A DNA stretch of 64,000 nucleotides from Prado023 sp963747335 (GCA_963747335.1 CAVVEV010000012.1:124001-188000), one strand, 5' to 3'. Positions 42,580 to 51,498 are shown, counted from the first letter of the stretch. Numbers and translations are program-made. Notes: generated by a model not told the origin, from the sequence alone.

Positions 42580-44172
42580 ATGGGACTCACGTGGGCACAC
42601 CGGATCGGGATCACCGCCACGGCTGGGCTTCTGACGGCGCTGATCGCGGCACCCCCAGGGCAGGCCGCCCAGGCGCCGGCGGCGCGTGGCCCGGTCACCG
42701 CAGACGAGCCGGCCGGGACCATCACGATCATGGGGCGCAACCTCTACTTGGGCGCTGATACCGATGTGGCCCTGGACCTGCTGCCCGATGCCCGTGCGGC
42801 CATGCAGTCGATGTGGGACCAAGTGGCAGCCACCGACTTCGACCAGCGGGTCTCCCTGCTGGCCGCAGAGGCCGCTGCCGCCACACCGGATGTGATCGGG
42901 CTCCAGGAGGCGACGATCTGGGCCTGCCGGCCCAAGCCGTGGAACGCGCCGCAGACGGTCTTCGACTTCACCGAGCAGTTCCTCCAGGCGACCGCGGCGG
43001 CAGGGGCGCCCTACCAGCTCGCCGAGTTCGGCGGGATCACCGCCCAGAACCCCGGCTACGAGATCCCGTCGATCCCGTTCCTGACGACTGTCACTGATCC
43101 CGACACCTTCCAGCCGCTCTTCGGGACGGACACGGCCGACTGCGGCTTCGTGATCGGAGAGGCGCTGCTCGTCCGTGCGGACCTCGCCGGCGACGTCCTG
43201 GCCGTCGGCACCGGCGAGTTCGAGGAGCGCTACCCCGTCGTACCGGTGGCCTTCGAGATCGACCGCGGCTACGCCTGGGCCGACCTGGCCATCGCGGGGA
43301 CAACCGTGCGCGTGGTGACCACGCACCTCGAGTCGCTCTGGGAGGGCGTCGACATGGTGCCGTCCGCCGAGCAGGCGCGCCAACTGGTCGCTGACCTGTC
43401 CACGACCACCGTGCCGCTCATCGTCCTGGGCGACTTCAACTCCGATCCGCGCGATCCGCGGGAGCCGGGCAGCTCGGACCCAGGCGGCTCCAACCCGGGC
43501 GGGCAACCGGAGGCCGGAGGGCAGTGCTCGGCCCAGCCGGACCCGGTGACGGCCGCCAACGCTGACGAGGCCTGCAGCGCCTACTGGACGATGATCGAGG
43601 CCGGGTTCACCGACGCCGGACCGGATGCGATGGACCCGGCGAACCGCACGTGGGGCTCAGATGGAAACCTTGCGGGGCCGAAGCCCGAGCGGCTCGAGGT
43701 GTCCCTGGAGCAGGGCAACGACGCCGGGTTCACCGACCGGTTGGACTACGTGTTCACCTCCAACGGCGCCACCCCGGTGCGCGCCGAGGTGTTCGGCAAC
43801 ACGTGGCCCAACTCCGACCAGGTCTGGGCATGTGACGACCCCGCCCAGATCGCGACGACCGAGGAGTCCTCGGCGATCCTGGCCGAGGAGGGCCTGGCTG
43901 AGCCGATCACCGGACGCGGCGTGTGCCTCCCGACCGACCATGCCGGGCTCTTGGCCGTGGTGGACGTCTCCGCGGGTCCGACGGGGGCCGTCGCCCAGCC
44001 GGCGACGCCGGACCACTCATCGCTGCGGATCGACCTGCTGGGATGGCTGCTGATCGTCCTCGGCGTCCTGGCCCTGATCCTCGTCCTGATCATCTGGGGC
44101 GTCTACCGGCTCGCGACGAGGGGCCGACGCCGCCGGCGCAGGGCGGAGGCCGCTGCCGGCGCAGGGGGCTGA
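42580..44172 (+). CDS. Secreted endonuclease/exonuclease/phosphatase-family protein with C-terminal anchor
   Basis: 530 residues. N-terminal signal peptide (GITATAGLLTALIAAPPGQA, cleavage probably after the following Ala-Gln-Ala). The EEP core has GTITIMGRNLYLGADTD (Asn), PDVIGLQEATIW (metal-binding Glu), RVVTTHLESLW (catalytic His region), VLGDFNSDP (Asp/Asn) and PTDHAGLLAVV (final Asp-His). Near the C-terminus is a membrane helix (LLGWLLIVLGVLALILVLII) followed by an Arg-rich tail, so the enzyme is held on the outer face of the membrane. A Gly/Ser/Pro insertion at about residues 292-310 interrupts the core. Could be a nuclease, sphingomyelinase-like or phosphodiesterase enzyme; the substrate is unknown. 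Confidence 0.88.
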   Translation: MGLTWAHRIGITATAGLLTALIAAPPGQAAQAPAARGPVTADEPAGTITIMGRNLYLGADTDVALDLLPDARAAMQSMWDQVAATDFDQRVSLLAAEAAAATPDVIGLQEATIWACRPKPWNAPQTVFDFTEQFLQATAAAGAPYQLAEFGGITAQNPGYEIPSIPFLTTVTDPDTFQPLFGTDTADCGFVIGEALLVRADLAGDVLAVGTGEFEERYPVVPVAFEIDRGYAWADLAIAGTTVRVVTTHLESLWEGVDMVPSAEQARQLVADLSTTTVPLIVLGDFNSDPRDPREPGSSDPGGSNPGGQPEAGGQCSAQPDPVTAANADEACSAYWTMIEAGFTDAGPDAMDPANRTWGSDGNLAGPKPERLEVSLEQGNDAGFTDRLDYVFTSNGATPVRAEVFGNTWPNSDQVWACDDPAQIATTEESSAILAEEGLAEPITGRGVCLPTDHAGLLAVVDVSAGPTGAVAQPATPDHSSLRIDLLGWLLIVLGVLALILVLIIWGVYRLATRGRRRRRRAEAAAGAGG

Positions 44173-44179
44173 TCCTGTC

Positions 44180-44223
44180 GTGAACCTGCAGGGAACCTGC
44201 AGGTCACCTGCACGTTCGCTGGG
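44180..44223 (+). promoter_or_regulatory. Four 11-base direct repeats resembling a PHO box
   Basis: Consecutive 11-mers GTGAACCTGCA, GGGAACCTGCA, GGTCACCTGCA and CGTTCGCTGGG start at 44180, 44191, 44202 and 44213. The third fits the actinobacterial PhoP half-site pattern G(G/T)TCAYYYR. OmpR/PhoB-class regulators bind such 11-base tandem repeats. They lie 8 bases after the EEP stop and about 120 bases upstream of the ferric-reductase-like gene. Confidence 0.5.
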
Positions 44224-44340
44224 AGACGACAGCGCTTGTTCACGCGCCTGTACGGACCACGTAAGGAAGGGCCGTGCAGGCGCCCCACGCGTCCTCCCCA
44301 CGCCCGGAACGGTGCAAGCATCGAGGCATGACGACGATGG

Positions 44341-45828
44341 TTGAGCCACCGACGAGCGCGTTTCCAGACCCCGGACCGGACCGGTCTGCCGATCCCGCAC
44401 GCGCCGCCCGCGCGGCAGCCCGTGATCCGCGCGGCACGTCCCGCCGGACGTCGCGGACCCCAGCGCCGGCGATCCACCCCGCCACCGACCCCGGTGCCGA
44501 AGCCCGCAACGCACGGCCGGATCCTGCGCGACCCCCTCCCCTGGGCGGTGGCCATCACCGTCGTGACCCTGGGCCTCTGGGCGCTGACCGGTGGGGTGAG
44601 TTCGCTGGCATCCGGCGGGATCGACACGGCGCTGGCGATCAGCCGGTTGTCGGGACTCGTGGCGGCGCTCGCGGCCCTGGGTGGGCTGGTCCTCACCGCC
44701 CGGCCGATGTGGCTCGAGCGATCCACCGGCCTGGACCGCATGATCTCCTGGCACCGGATCACCGGGATGACCGCGGCGTTCGGGATGGCGGTCCACGTCG
44801 CCGCCTCGCTCTGGGCCGCGGGCGGCGGGATCACCGGCCTGTGGACCGGGCTCACCGACCTGCTGGGGACCGACTGGTTCGTGGCCGCGCTCGTCGCGGC
44901 GGCACTCTTCGCCGTGGTCAGCCTCACGTCGTGGCGAAGGATCCGGACCCGGATGAGCTACGAGACGTGGCACATGGTCCACCTGGCCGGCTACCTCGCC
45001 GTCGCACTGGCCTTCCCGCACGCGCTGTTCAGCGGCTCCACGCTGAACGGCAGCGCCGTCGCCGGCTGGTGGTGGGTCGGGTTGTACGCGGCGACCACGG
45101 CGATCATCCTGGGCAGTCGCGTCGGCGGGATCGTGCGCTCGGCGCTTCGTCCACGCACGACGATCACCCGGATCGTCCCGGAGGCGCCCGGCGTGGGCTC
45201 TCTGGTGATCACGGGCCCTGGGGTCGACCGGATCGGAGCCCGACCGGGCCAGTTCGTCGGCCTGCGGGTCATGACCCGCGACCTCTGGTGGCAGTCGCAT
45301 CCGTACTCGCTGTCGGCCGCCTCCCAGCAAGGGGCCATGCGCCTGACGATCAAGGCCCTCGGTGACGCCTCAGCGCGGACACTCGAGGTCCCGCCCGGCA
45401 CGCGCGTCCTGCTTGAGGGCCCGTACGGGGTCATGAGGATGGACGCGGCGCAGGGTAGGCGGGTTCTCCTGATCGGGGTCGGGGTGGGCCTGGCCCCCAT
45501 GCGCGCGCTGCTGGAGGAGACCACACCAGCCCACGCCCCACTGGTCCTGGCCCGCGCGCACAGCGCTGCCGACATGCCCCTGGCCCGGGAGTTCGAGGAG
45601 TTGGCGCGGGCCCGCGGCGGGGCGATGATCCCGGTCACCGGCCCGCGCACGACGTTCCCCGGCGGCAACCCGTTCACGGCCGAGGCACTGGCGGCGAACA
45701 TCGCCGACCTGCGCTCACGCGCAGTGTTCGTCTGCGGGCCGAAGTCCCTGCAGGACCGTGTCTGCCGGGAGCTCGAGCGCGCGGGAGTACCCCGCGACCA
45801 GATCCACTCCGAACGATTCGCCTGGTAG
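44341..45828 (+). CDS. Ferric-reductase-like transmembrane flavoprotein (FAD/NAD(P)H oxidoreductase)
   Basis: Up to 495 residues. After a Pro/Arg-rich N-terminus of about 60 residues come about six membrane helices with candidate haem histidines: LDRMISWHRITGMTAAFGMAVHVA (seen as SWHRITGM and MAVHVAAS), YETWHMVHLAGYLAVALAFPHALF (ETWHMVH, FPHALF). The cytoplasmic part has FAD-binding QSHPYSLSAASQ, NAD(P)-binding LLIGVGVGLAPMRALLEE and VFVCGPKSLQDRVCRELER. It should move electrons from NAD(P)H across the membrane. The first start in frame is TTG 44341. An overlapping frame from ATG 44328 could indicate a different or frameshifted N-terminus. Downstream are an FMN-binding protein and ApbE. Confidence 0.85.
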   Translation: MSHRRARFQTPDRTGLPIPHAPPARQPVIRAARPAGRRGPQRRRSTPPPTPVPKPATHGRILRDPLPWAVAITVVTLGLWALTGGVSSLASGGIDTALAISRLSGLVAALAALGGLVLTARPMWLERSTGLDRMISWHRITGMTAAFGMAVHVAASLWAAGGGITGLWTGLTDLLGTDWFVAALVAAALFAVVSLTSWRRIRTRMSYETWHMVHLAGYLAVALAFPHALFSGSTLNGSAVAGWWWVGLYAATTAIILGSRVGGIVRSALRPRTTITRIVPEAPGVGSLVITGPGVDRIGARPGQFVGLRVMTRDLWWQSHPYSLSAASQQGAMRLTIKALGDASARTLEVPPGTRVLLEGPYGVMRMDAAQGRRVLLIGVGVGLAPMRALLEETTPAHAPLVLARAHSAADMPLAREFEELARARGGAMIPVTGPRTTFPGGNPFTAEALAANIADLRSRAVFVCGPKSLQDRVCRELERAGVPRDQIHSERFAW

Positions 45829-45837
45829 GAGCCTGAC

Positions 45838-46389
45838 ATGAGCGAGCTGATGAGACGCGCGGCTCCGGGGCTGGCCCTGGCCGGGGCGGCCCTGGCGACC
45901 GTGTGGGCCTTCGACCCGGCCCTGCATGCCCAGGTGGCTGACACCGGGGCAGCCAGCGCGGCGGACAGCGGGACGATCGAGGACCCGGGCGCGGCCACCG
46001 ACTCTCCCGCGGACTCCGGAACGGCCGCTGAGCCGGGCGACGCCGACGACGGCGACGCCGCCGAGGAGCAGTCCCCCGCCACCGAGGATGCAGCTCCCGC
46101 AGCGGGGGACTGCAGCGACACCACCTCCGTGACCGGTGATCCCGCGATGACCCGGTGGGGGCCGGTGCAGGTCCGGATGGAGTTCGCCGCGGACGGCACC
46201 GTGTGCGCCGTCCAGGCCATCGCCTACCCGGACAACGACCAGCGGTCCGCGCAGATCAACAGCATGGCCATCCCGTACCTGGACTCCCAGGCGGCCCAGG
46301 TCGGTGTCGAGTTCGACTCGGTCTCCGGGGCCACCTACACCTCGGAGGCCTACCGGGAGTCGATGCAGTCGATCCTGGACCAGCGATGA
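45838..46389 (+). CDS. Exported FMN-binding domain protein
   Basis: 183 residues. N-terminal hydrophobic signal/anchor (APGLALAGAALATVWAF), a long acidic Ala/Asp/Glu/Ser linker (about 35-90), then a compact FMN_bind domain with WGPVQVRMEFAADGTVCAV, INSMAIPYLDSQAAQ and the flavinylation motif DSVSGATYTSEAY. The acceptor Thr is about residue 166 (SGAT). Two Cys are present (CSDTT and VCAV). GGAGCC precedes ATG 45838. It is encoded between the reductase (10-base gap) and ApbE (ATGA overlap), so ApbE probably attaches FMN to it and it accepts electrons outside the membrane. Confidence 0.93.
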   Translation: MSELMRRAAPGLALAGAALATVWAFDPALHAQVADTGAASAADSGTIEDPGAATDSPADSGTAAEPGDADDGDAAEEQSPATEDAAPAAGDCSDTTSVTGDPAMTRWGPVQVRMEFAADGTVCAVQAIAYPDNDQRSAQINSMAIPYLDSQAAQVGVEFDSVSGATYTSEAYRESMQSILDQR

Positions 46390-47306
46390 GGCGCTGGTCG
46401 TGGCCCACCATGGGGTCCTACGCCTCACTGGCTGTGGCCGGGAGTGGAGGGCCGGGTGGCGCCGGAAGGCCAACCGAGGGAGTCGGGATCGGCGGGGCAG
46501 TGAGGACGGCCGAGGCGATCATGCCCGGCCCGCAGGGTGACCGTTCGCCCACCGCCATCGGATCGCCGCCCAGCGATCCCGACGCCGCCGTCGCCGAGGT
46601 GCACGCGTGGCTGGACGAGGTCGAGTTCGCGCTCTCGCCCTACCGTGCGGACAGTGACCTGTGCCGCTGGCGCAGCGGAGAGGTGGCCCTCCCCTCCTGC
46701 TCGCCCCTGCTCGCGGAGGTCATCGACGCCGTCGGCACACTCGAGGACCTCACCGACGGCGGCTTCCACCCCTACGACCGGCAGGGTCGCTTCGACCCCA
46801 CCGGCTACGTCAAGGGGTGGGCGGTGCAGCGCGCTGTCGGGATCCTGATCGAGGCAGGGTTCACCGATGTCTCCCTCGGCGTCGGCGGGGACATCCAGAT
46901 GGTCGGCCGCGCCGAGGCCGGCCGGCCCTGGCGCGTCGCCGTCACCGACCCCACGGATGAGCGCCGGATCGTGGCCGTGGTCGAGGCGCGGGCCGATGGG
47001 CGGCCATTCGCGGTCGCGACGTCCGGCGCCGCACAGCGCGGCGAGCACATCTGGGCCGGGCTCGGCGGACGGCCCGGCGGCTCGACCCCTGCGGACTCCC
47101 TGGCCAGCATCACGGTCGTCGGTCCGGACCTCGGACGCGTCGACGCCTTCGCCACCGCGATCTGGGCGCTTGCTCGCGACCGGTCGATCGAGCAGGCCTG
47201 GGGCTGGCTTCCCAAGGCTGGCTACGCGGCCCTGGCGGTGACGACGAGGGGGTCGATCCACACCACGTCCGGCATGCCCCGACACCTGGCCGACACAGCC
47301 GCCTGA
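46386..47306 (+). CDS. apbE: FAD:protein FMN transferase
   Basis: 306 residues. Attaches FMN covalently to Thr in exported proteins. ApbE motifs: TMGSYASL at the N-terminus (the usual 'MGT' region), FDPTGYVKGWAV (substrate loop), VSLGVGGDIQMVG, AVATSGAAQRGEHI, and the metal-binding DAFATAIWAL. An insert rich in Gly and Pro follows the first motif (residues about 18-50). There is no signal peptide. It may act inside, or be exported by another route. Start ATG 46386 overlaps the FMN-binding gene stop. The three genes form a self-contained flavinylation and electron-transfer set. Confidence 0.94.
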   Translation: MRRWSWPTMGSYASLAVAGSGGPGGAGRPTEGVGIGGAVRTAEAIMPGPQGDRSPTAIGSPPSDPDAAVAEVHAWLDEVEFALSPYRADSDLCRWRSGEVALPSCSPLLAEVIDAVGTLEDLTDGGFHPYDRQGRFDPTGYVKGWAVQRAVGILIEAGFTDVSLGVGGDIQMVGRAEAGRPWRVAVTDPTDERRIVAVVEARADGRPFAVATSGAAQRGEHIWAGLGGRPGGSTPADSLASITVVGPDLGRVDAFATAIWALARDRSIEQAWGWLPKAGYAALAVTTRGSIHTTSGMPRHLADTAA

Positions 47307-47343
47307 AGGAGGCCGGCCGAAGGAAGACCGGGAACGCCCCCGC

Positions 47344-47430
47344 GGCCCAAGATCGCGATCCGATCCAGGATCGCGGCCGTCGGGAGGCCCGAGAGTTGGA
47401 GGAAGCCGCTCCCGGCGCTCGAGAGTTGGA
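47344..47430 (+). repeat. 87-base dispersed intergenic repeat, copy B
   Basis: Gap-free counterpart of copy A (21756-21842, opposite orientation). GGCCCAAGATCGCGA opens it, and GAGAGTTGGA occurs at 47391-47400 and 47421-47430. An internal hairpin GCGATCC/GGATCGC lies near its start. Located between apbE and the cNMP-binding gene, 38 bases after apbE. Confidence 0.75.
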
Positions 47431-47519
47431 CGAAGTCCCCCACTCGCGAGGCGCGAGCGTCGCATGAGTGCTTGCTGGCATGATGAGGCTTCACCCCGCA
47501 TCGAGGCCGGAGGCATCGC

Positions 47520-47966
47520 ATGGATTCCGATGACATCGCCGCAGTCCTGGGATCCGTTGACATCTTCCGGGGCCTGCGCCCGCGGGTCCTCAAGCGACTC
47601 GCCCAGGCAGGAAGGGTGACGGTGGCTCCGCCGGGTGGCGAGATTGTCCGCGCCGGGGAGTCTGTCTCGGGGTTCCACGCCCACTCCCCCCTCCAGATGC
47701 ATGTGATCCTCGCCGGGGATGCCACCGTCCGGGTCAACGGCCAGGTGGTCGAGCATCTGGTCGCCAATCACTACTTCGGTGATCTGGCCCTGATCGACGG
47801 GCAACCGCGCTCGGCCGATGTGGTCGCCGGCGACTCAGGGCTCACCACCTGGGCTCTCGGCAAGTTCGATTTCGACAAGGTGGTCGAGGAGCACCCGGAG
47901 GTGCTGCTGCCCATCCTGCAGGTGGTCGTCGCGCGCCTGCGCCGTGCGGAGGCTGCGGGCCACTGA
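47520..47966 (+). CDS. Single-domain cyclic-nucleotide-binding-fold protein
   Basis: 148 residues, essentially only a CNB domain. LGSVDIFRGLRPRVLKRLAQAG (N-terminal helices), PPGGEIVRAGESV, then the phosphate-binding-cassette region FGDLALIDGQPRSADVV, and a C-terminal helix. Relative to the consensus FGEhALhxxxPRxATh, the Glu is Asp while the Pro-Arg is kept, so nucleotide binding is possible but uncertain. No DNA-binding or output domain. ATG 47520 has CGGAGGC seven bases upstream. It precedes the glutaminase-STAS-CNB gene by 148 bases. Confidence 0.9.
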   Translation: MDSDDIAAVLGSVDIFRGLRPRVLKRLAQAGRVTVAPPGGEIVRAGESVSGFHAHSPLQMHVILAGDATVRVNGQVVEHLVANHYFGDLALIDGQPRSADVVAGDSGLTTWALGKFDFDKVVEEHPEVLLPILQVVVARLRRAEAAGH

Positions 47967-48114
47967 GGCGTCTCCTCACTCCCCCGAGGTCATGCCGCAG
48001 AAGCGCCCCAGCGGCTCCGGACGTCCCGATCGCCCGACTGGTACGTGTTCGCAACATCCGTGAAACACGGGTTTGCCAAGGTGTGCCCCTGCGGAGGAGG
48101 GAGGACCCGGTCAT

Positions 48115-49947
48115 ATGCTCGAGGGCGACCACGGTCCCGTCGGCGGATTGCTGCACGAGGTGTGGCAGTCCGTGCGCACGATCGACTCCGGGCAGGTCGC
48201 CGACTACATCCCCGAGCTCGCGAAGGCCGATCCGGCCACCTGCGGCCTGAGCCTGGCCACGCTCGACGGTGCCGTCTACACGGCCGGGGACCTCGTGCCG
48301 TTCACGATCCAGTCGGTCTCGAAGCCGTTCGTGTATGCCCTGGCCCTGGCCGACAGCGGGGCGGAGACAGTGCTCGCCAAGATCGGCGCCGAGCCCACCG
48401 GCGACCCGTTCAACACCATCAGCCTCGACGACGTCAGCGGCCGGGCGTTCAACCCGATGGTGAACGCCGGTGCCATCGTCACCGCGACGCTGGTGGCGGG
48501 CCGGACTCGCGACGAGCAGTTCGACCGGATCCTCGACGGGCTGTCCTCGTTCGCGGGTCGAGCGCTGGACGTGGATGAGGACGTCTACGCCTCCGAGCGG
48601 GACACCGGGGATCGCAACCGCGCCATCGCGTACCTGATGCGCTCGGCCGGGCTGCTCGACGACGACGTGAACGACCAGGTCGAGATGTACTTCCGCCAGT
48701 GCTCGATCGTCGTCACCGCACGCGATCTGGCCGTGATGGCTGCCACCCTGGCCAACGCCGGGGTGAATCCGACGACCGGGGAGCAGGTGATCCCGCGGCA
48801 CGTGGTCGCGCCCGTGCTGACGGTGATGAGCACCTGCGGCATGTACGACTACGCCGGCGAGTGGCTCTACCGCGTCGGGATGCCGGCCAAGAGCGGGGTG
48901 AGCGGGGCCATCTCGGCTGTCCTGCCCGGGCAGATGGGGCTCGCGGCGCACAGCCCTCGGCTGGATCCCCGAGGCAACAGCGTGCGGGGGGTGGCCGCGT
49001 GCGAGCAGCTGTCGTCGCGGCTGGGTCTGCACCTGCTGCTGCCAACCGAGCGCTCGCGGCCGAACGTCCGGCGCACGTATCGGGGAGATGTGGTCCGTTC
49101 GAAGCGAACGCGCCCGGCCGCCGATCGGGCGCTGCTCGAGGCGCAGGGCGCGACGATCGTCGTCCACGAGCTGGTCGGCGACCAGGGGTTCGCCGGCATC
49201 GAGTCACTCGTGCGCGCCGCCCTCTCGGATCCCCAGCCCGCCCGATGGCGGGTGCTCGACATGGGGCGCGTCACCCGCATCGACGTCGCTGCCCGCACCC
49301 TGCTGGCGGGGCTGGTCGAGCAGTTGCAGTCGGCAGGGGTCGTCGTCGGCCTCGTGGAGCCGCGCGGTAGGGCGCCTCGGGAGGTGGCTGGCGCGTTGGG
49401 CGAGGGGATGCCCCGGTTCGCCGACTCCGACAGCGCTTTGGAGTGGTGCGAGACCCAGCTGCTGCGCAGCCACGGAGTCGAGGAGTCCCTGGACGAGGGC
49501 CTCGTGGCGCTCGCCGACCAGGACCTGCTCACTGGCCTTCCGGCTGACGTGGTCGCCGAGATCGAGAAGCGGACCACCACGCGGGTGTTCACCTCCGGGA
49601 CCGTCGTGTTCAACGAGGGCGACGAGCCCGACGGCCTGTACTTCATCGGGGCCGGGCAGGTCAGCGCCGACGTGCGGGTGCGCGGCCAGCGGGCCCGGCG
49701 CCGGCTCAACAGCATGGCCGCGGGAGCCTCGTTCGGGGAGCTGGCGCTGGTCGACGGCCGACCGCGGTCCACCCGGATCGCCGCGCTGGAGTCGACGATC
49801 TGCTTCGTGCTCTCCCCCGAGGGGTTCGAGGAGCTGCGCGCCGAGACGCCGGACGCGTGCGCCCAGCTGACGCTGGCGATCGCCCGGAGCCTCTCGCAGC
49901 GGCTGCGCGCGTCCACGGCGGAGGTGGCGGCGCTGGAGGAGTCGTGA
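48115..49947 (+). CDS. glsA: Glutaminase fused to STAS and cyclic-nucleotide-binding domains
   Basis: 610 residues in three parts. Residues about 1-305: serine-dependent beta-lactamase-fold glutaminase with catalytic S67-x-x-K70 in TIQSVSKPFVYALAL, GRAFNPMVNAGAI (Asn), ERDTGDRNRAIAYLM and CGMYDYAGEWLYRVGMPAKSGVSG. Residues about 325-430: STAS-like domain with WRVLDMGRVTRIDVAARTLL. Residues about 470-600: CNB domain with GTVVFNEGDEPDGLYFIGAG and cassette FGELALVDGRPRSTRI, retaining Glu and Arg. The architecture implies activity gated by cNMP or partner binding. ATG 48115 with GGAGG about 13 bases upstream. Hydrolyses glutamine to glutamate and ammonia. Confidence 0.94.
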   Translation: MLEGDHGPVGGLLHEVWQSVRTIDSGQVADYIPELAKADPATCGLSLATLDGAVYTAGDLVPFTIQSVSKPFVYALALADSGAETVLAKIGAEPTGDPFNTISLDDVSGRAFNPMVNAGAIVTATLVAGRTRDEQFDRILDGLSSFAGRALDVDEDVYASERDTGDRNRAIAYLMRSAGLLDDDVNDQVEMYFRQCSIVVTARDLAVMAATLANAGVNPTTGEQVIPRHVVAPVLTVMSTCGMYDYAGEWLYRVGMPAKSGVSGAISAVLPGQMGLAAHSPRLDPRGNSVRGVAACEQLSSRLGLHLLLPTERSRPNVRRTYRGDVVRSKRTRPAADRALLEAQGATIVVHELVGDQGFAGIESLVRAALSDPQPARWRVLDMGRVTRIDVAARTLLAGLVEQLQSAGVVVGLVEPRGRAPREVAGALGEGMPRFADSDSALEWCETQLLRSHGVEESLDEGLVALADQDLLTGLPADVVAEIEKRTTTRVFTSGTVVFNEGDEPDGLYFIGAGQVSADVRVRGQRARRRLNSMAAGASFGELALVDGRPRSTRIAALESTICFVLSPEGFEELRAETPDACAQLTLAIARSLSQRLRASTAEVAALEES

Positions 49948-50044
49948 ATGTCCCCTGGAAGTGCCTAGAACAATCACTCACTGTCCTGCATACTGCTCAC
50001 ACTTGGTGAGGCTTCCCAAACCACCTGCAACCCCGGAGGAACGA

Positions 50045-51397
50045 ATGCGCAACAACCGTAGAACCGGGGTGCTGGCCCTCGCCACGTCCCTCGCCCTCGC
50101 CGCCGGAGTGTGACGGTCGTCCTGCCGGCCGCCGCGAATGGCCCGACCGAGTACATCGAGGGTGGGACCCTGACACTGACCACCGCCACCACCGGGACGG
50201 CCAACTCGGTGTCCTACTCCGGCACCGAGTACGTCGGGCCCGAACCAGAACCTCGCCACCACGACCCTGACCGACCCGGGGGCGTCAGGTTGTGACCTTG
50301 CCGACCCGACCGCCGGACCGCTCCTCACCTTCAAGGCATACCTCGGCGCCCCGTCGACGACGCAACCGGCGCTACCCCCGACAGTGGGATTCAAGGGTGG
50401 CTCGATCGGCGTGAACGAGGAGATCGACGCCCTGTGCTCACGCGTCGACGCCATCTCGAGGACTGGCAAGACGGAGTACCTCGATGTGGCGCTGTCCGAC
50501 AAGTTGGTCAACTATGGCGGAAAGCAGCTGCTGGCCAAGTCAGCCGCACTGGACATCGAGGTGAAGCAGTCCGGCCTCTTCAACACGACGAAGGCGAGGA
50601 TCGAGGCCACAGCCCTGCTCGGAGGCAACGCCAAGGGCACGTTCACCCTCATCCAGGGCAAGGCCCCGTCCACGCCTGCCCCGAACACGACCTACTGCAA
50701 CGTGGGCGATACGAAGAACTGCCAGTGGCAGATCGCCGCGCCGGTTGACGCCGACGGCAAGCCTGCCTACTACTTCGACACGCTTCGATTGAAGGCGGTG
50801 TCGGCCGGTTTCTCCCTCGAGGGCGGGTCGGACGGGGCCTCCGATGCCGGGGCCTTGTCGACCACGTTCGACCTGGTCTCCGTGGTCGACAAGGAGTTCA
50901 CGTGCACGGCGGGCGAGAGCCTGACCAACGCTGACGGGACCAAAGTGACCTATGTGGGCAACGCCGGAGCTGACGAGTGCGAGAACTTCGGGGTGGTGCT
51001 CGAGAGCTCAGCGCAGCAGGTCCGCTTCCTCAAGCCGCTGGGCGTGACCCCTGACGCCCAGTTCCTCTTCGACGTCGAATGGACGCAGGAGATCGCGGGT
51101 CCCGGCGCCACAGTCCCGACGGTCACGATCGACTTCGAGAACTACGCGGTGCCGACAACAACCCCGATCGTGTCGGACATGGCCTTCTGCCCCGAGGCGC
51201 TCTACGACGGGGAGGGGGCACTCGTAGGGGTCCAGGAAGCGGACGACTTCGCGGCTATCGAGGACTGGAGGGACGACCTTCTGGGGACGCAGTACGCCTG
51301 TCTCGACCAGCCCCGCTCGGTGGAGATCAGCGGTGCGACCCTGACGGTGACCGACCGCGTCTTCCTGATCGGTGACGCGAGGATGCGCCTCGGCTGA
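50045..51397 (+). pseudogene. Secreted protein of unknown function with two compensating frameshifts
   Basis: ATG 50045 (GGAGGA four bases upstream) begins a clear signal peptide, MRNNRRTGVLALATSLALA, that hits TGA at 50111. The next frame continues it (TVVLPAAANGPTEYIEGGTL, with Ala-x-Ala cleavage site), and after 50239-50241 (CCC) the original frame resumes with NQNLATTTLTDPGASGCDLA to 51397. One missing G near 50110 and one extra C at 50239-50241 explain both shifts. Corrected length is about 450 residues. The mature protein is beta-strand-rich with several paired Cys (SGCDLA, DALCSR, TYCNVG, KNCQW, EFTCTAG, DECENF, AFCPEA, YACLDQ). No family recognised. Followed by a terminator hairpin. 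Confidence 0.75.
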
Positions 51398-51413
51398 GGC
51401 TGGCTCGGTAGGA

Positions 51414-51439
51414 GCCCCGGAGATGTGCATCGCCGGGGC
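51414..51439. terminator. Terminator hairpin between convergent genes
   Basis: GCCCCGG (51414-51420) and CCGGGGC (51433-51439) with a 12-base loop, 16 bases after the secreted-protein stop. The convergent cyclase gene ends 60 bases further on, so it may serve both. Confidence 0.65.
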
Positions 51440-51498
51440 CCTTCCGTCTGTTGGTCGACGTGGAATGGAGTGGGTGCTTCGCCGACGTTCGACCTTCC

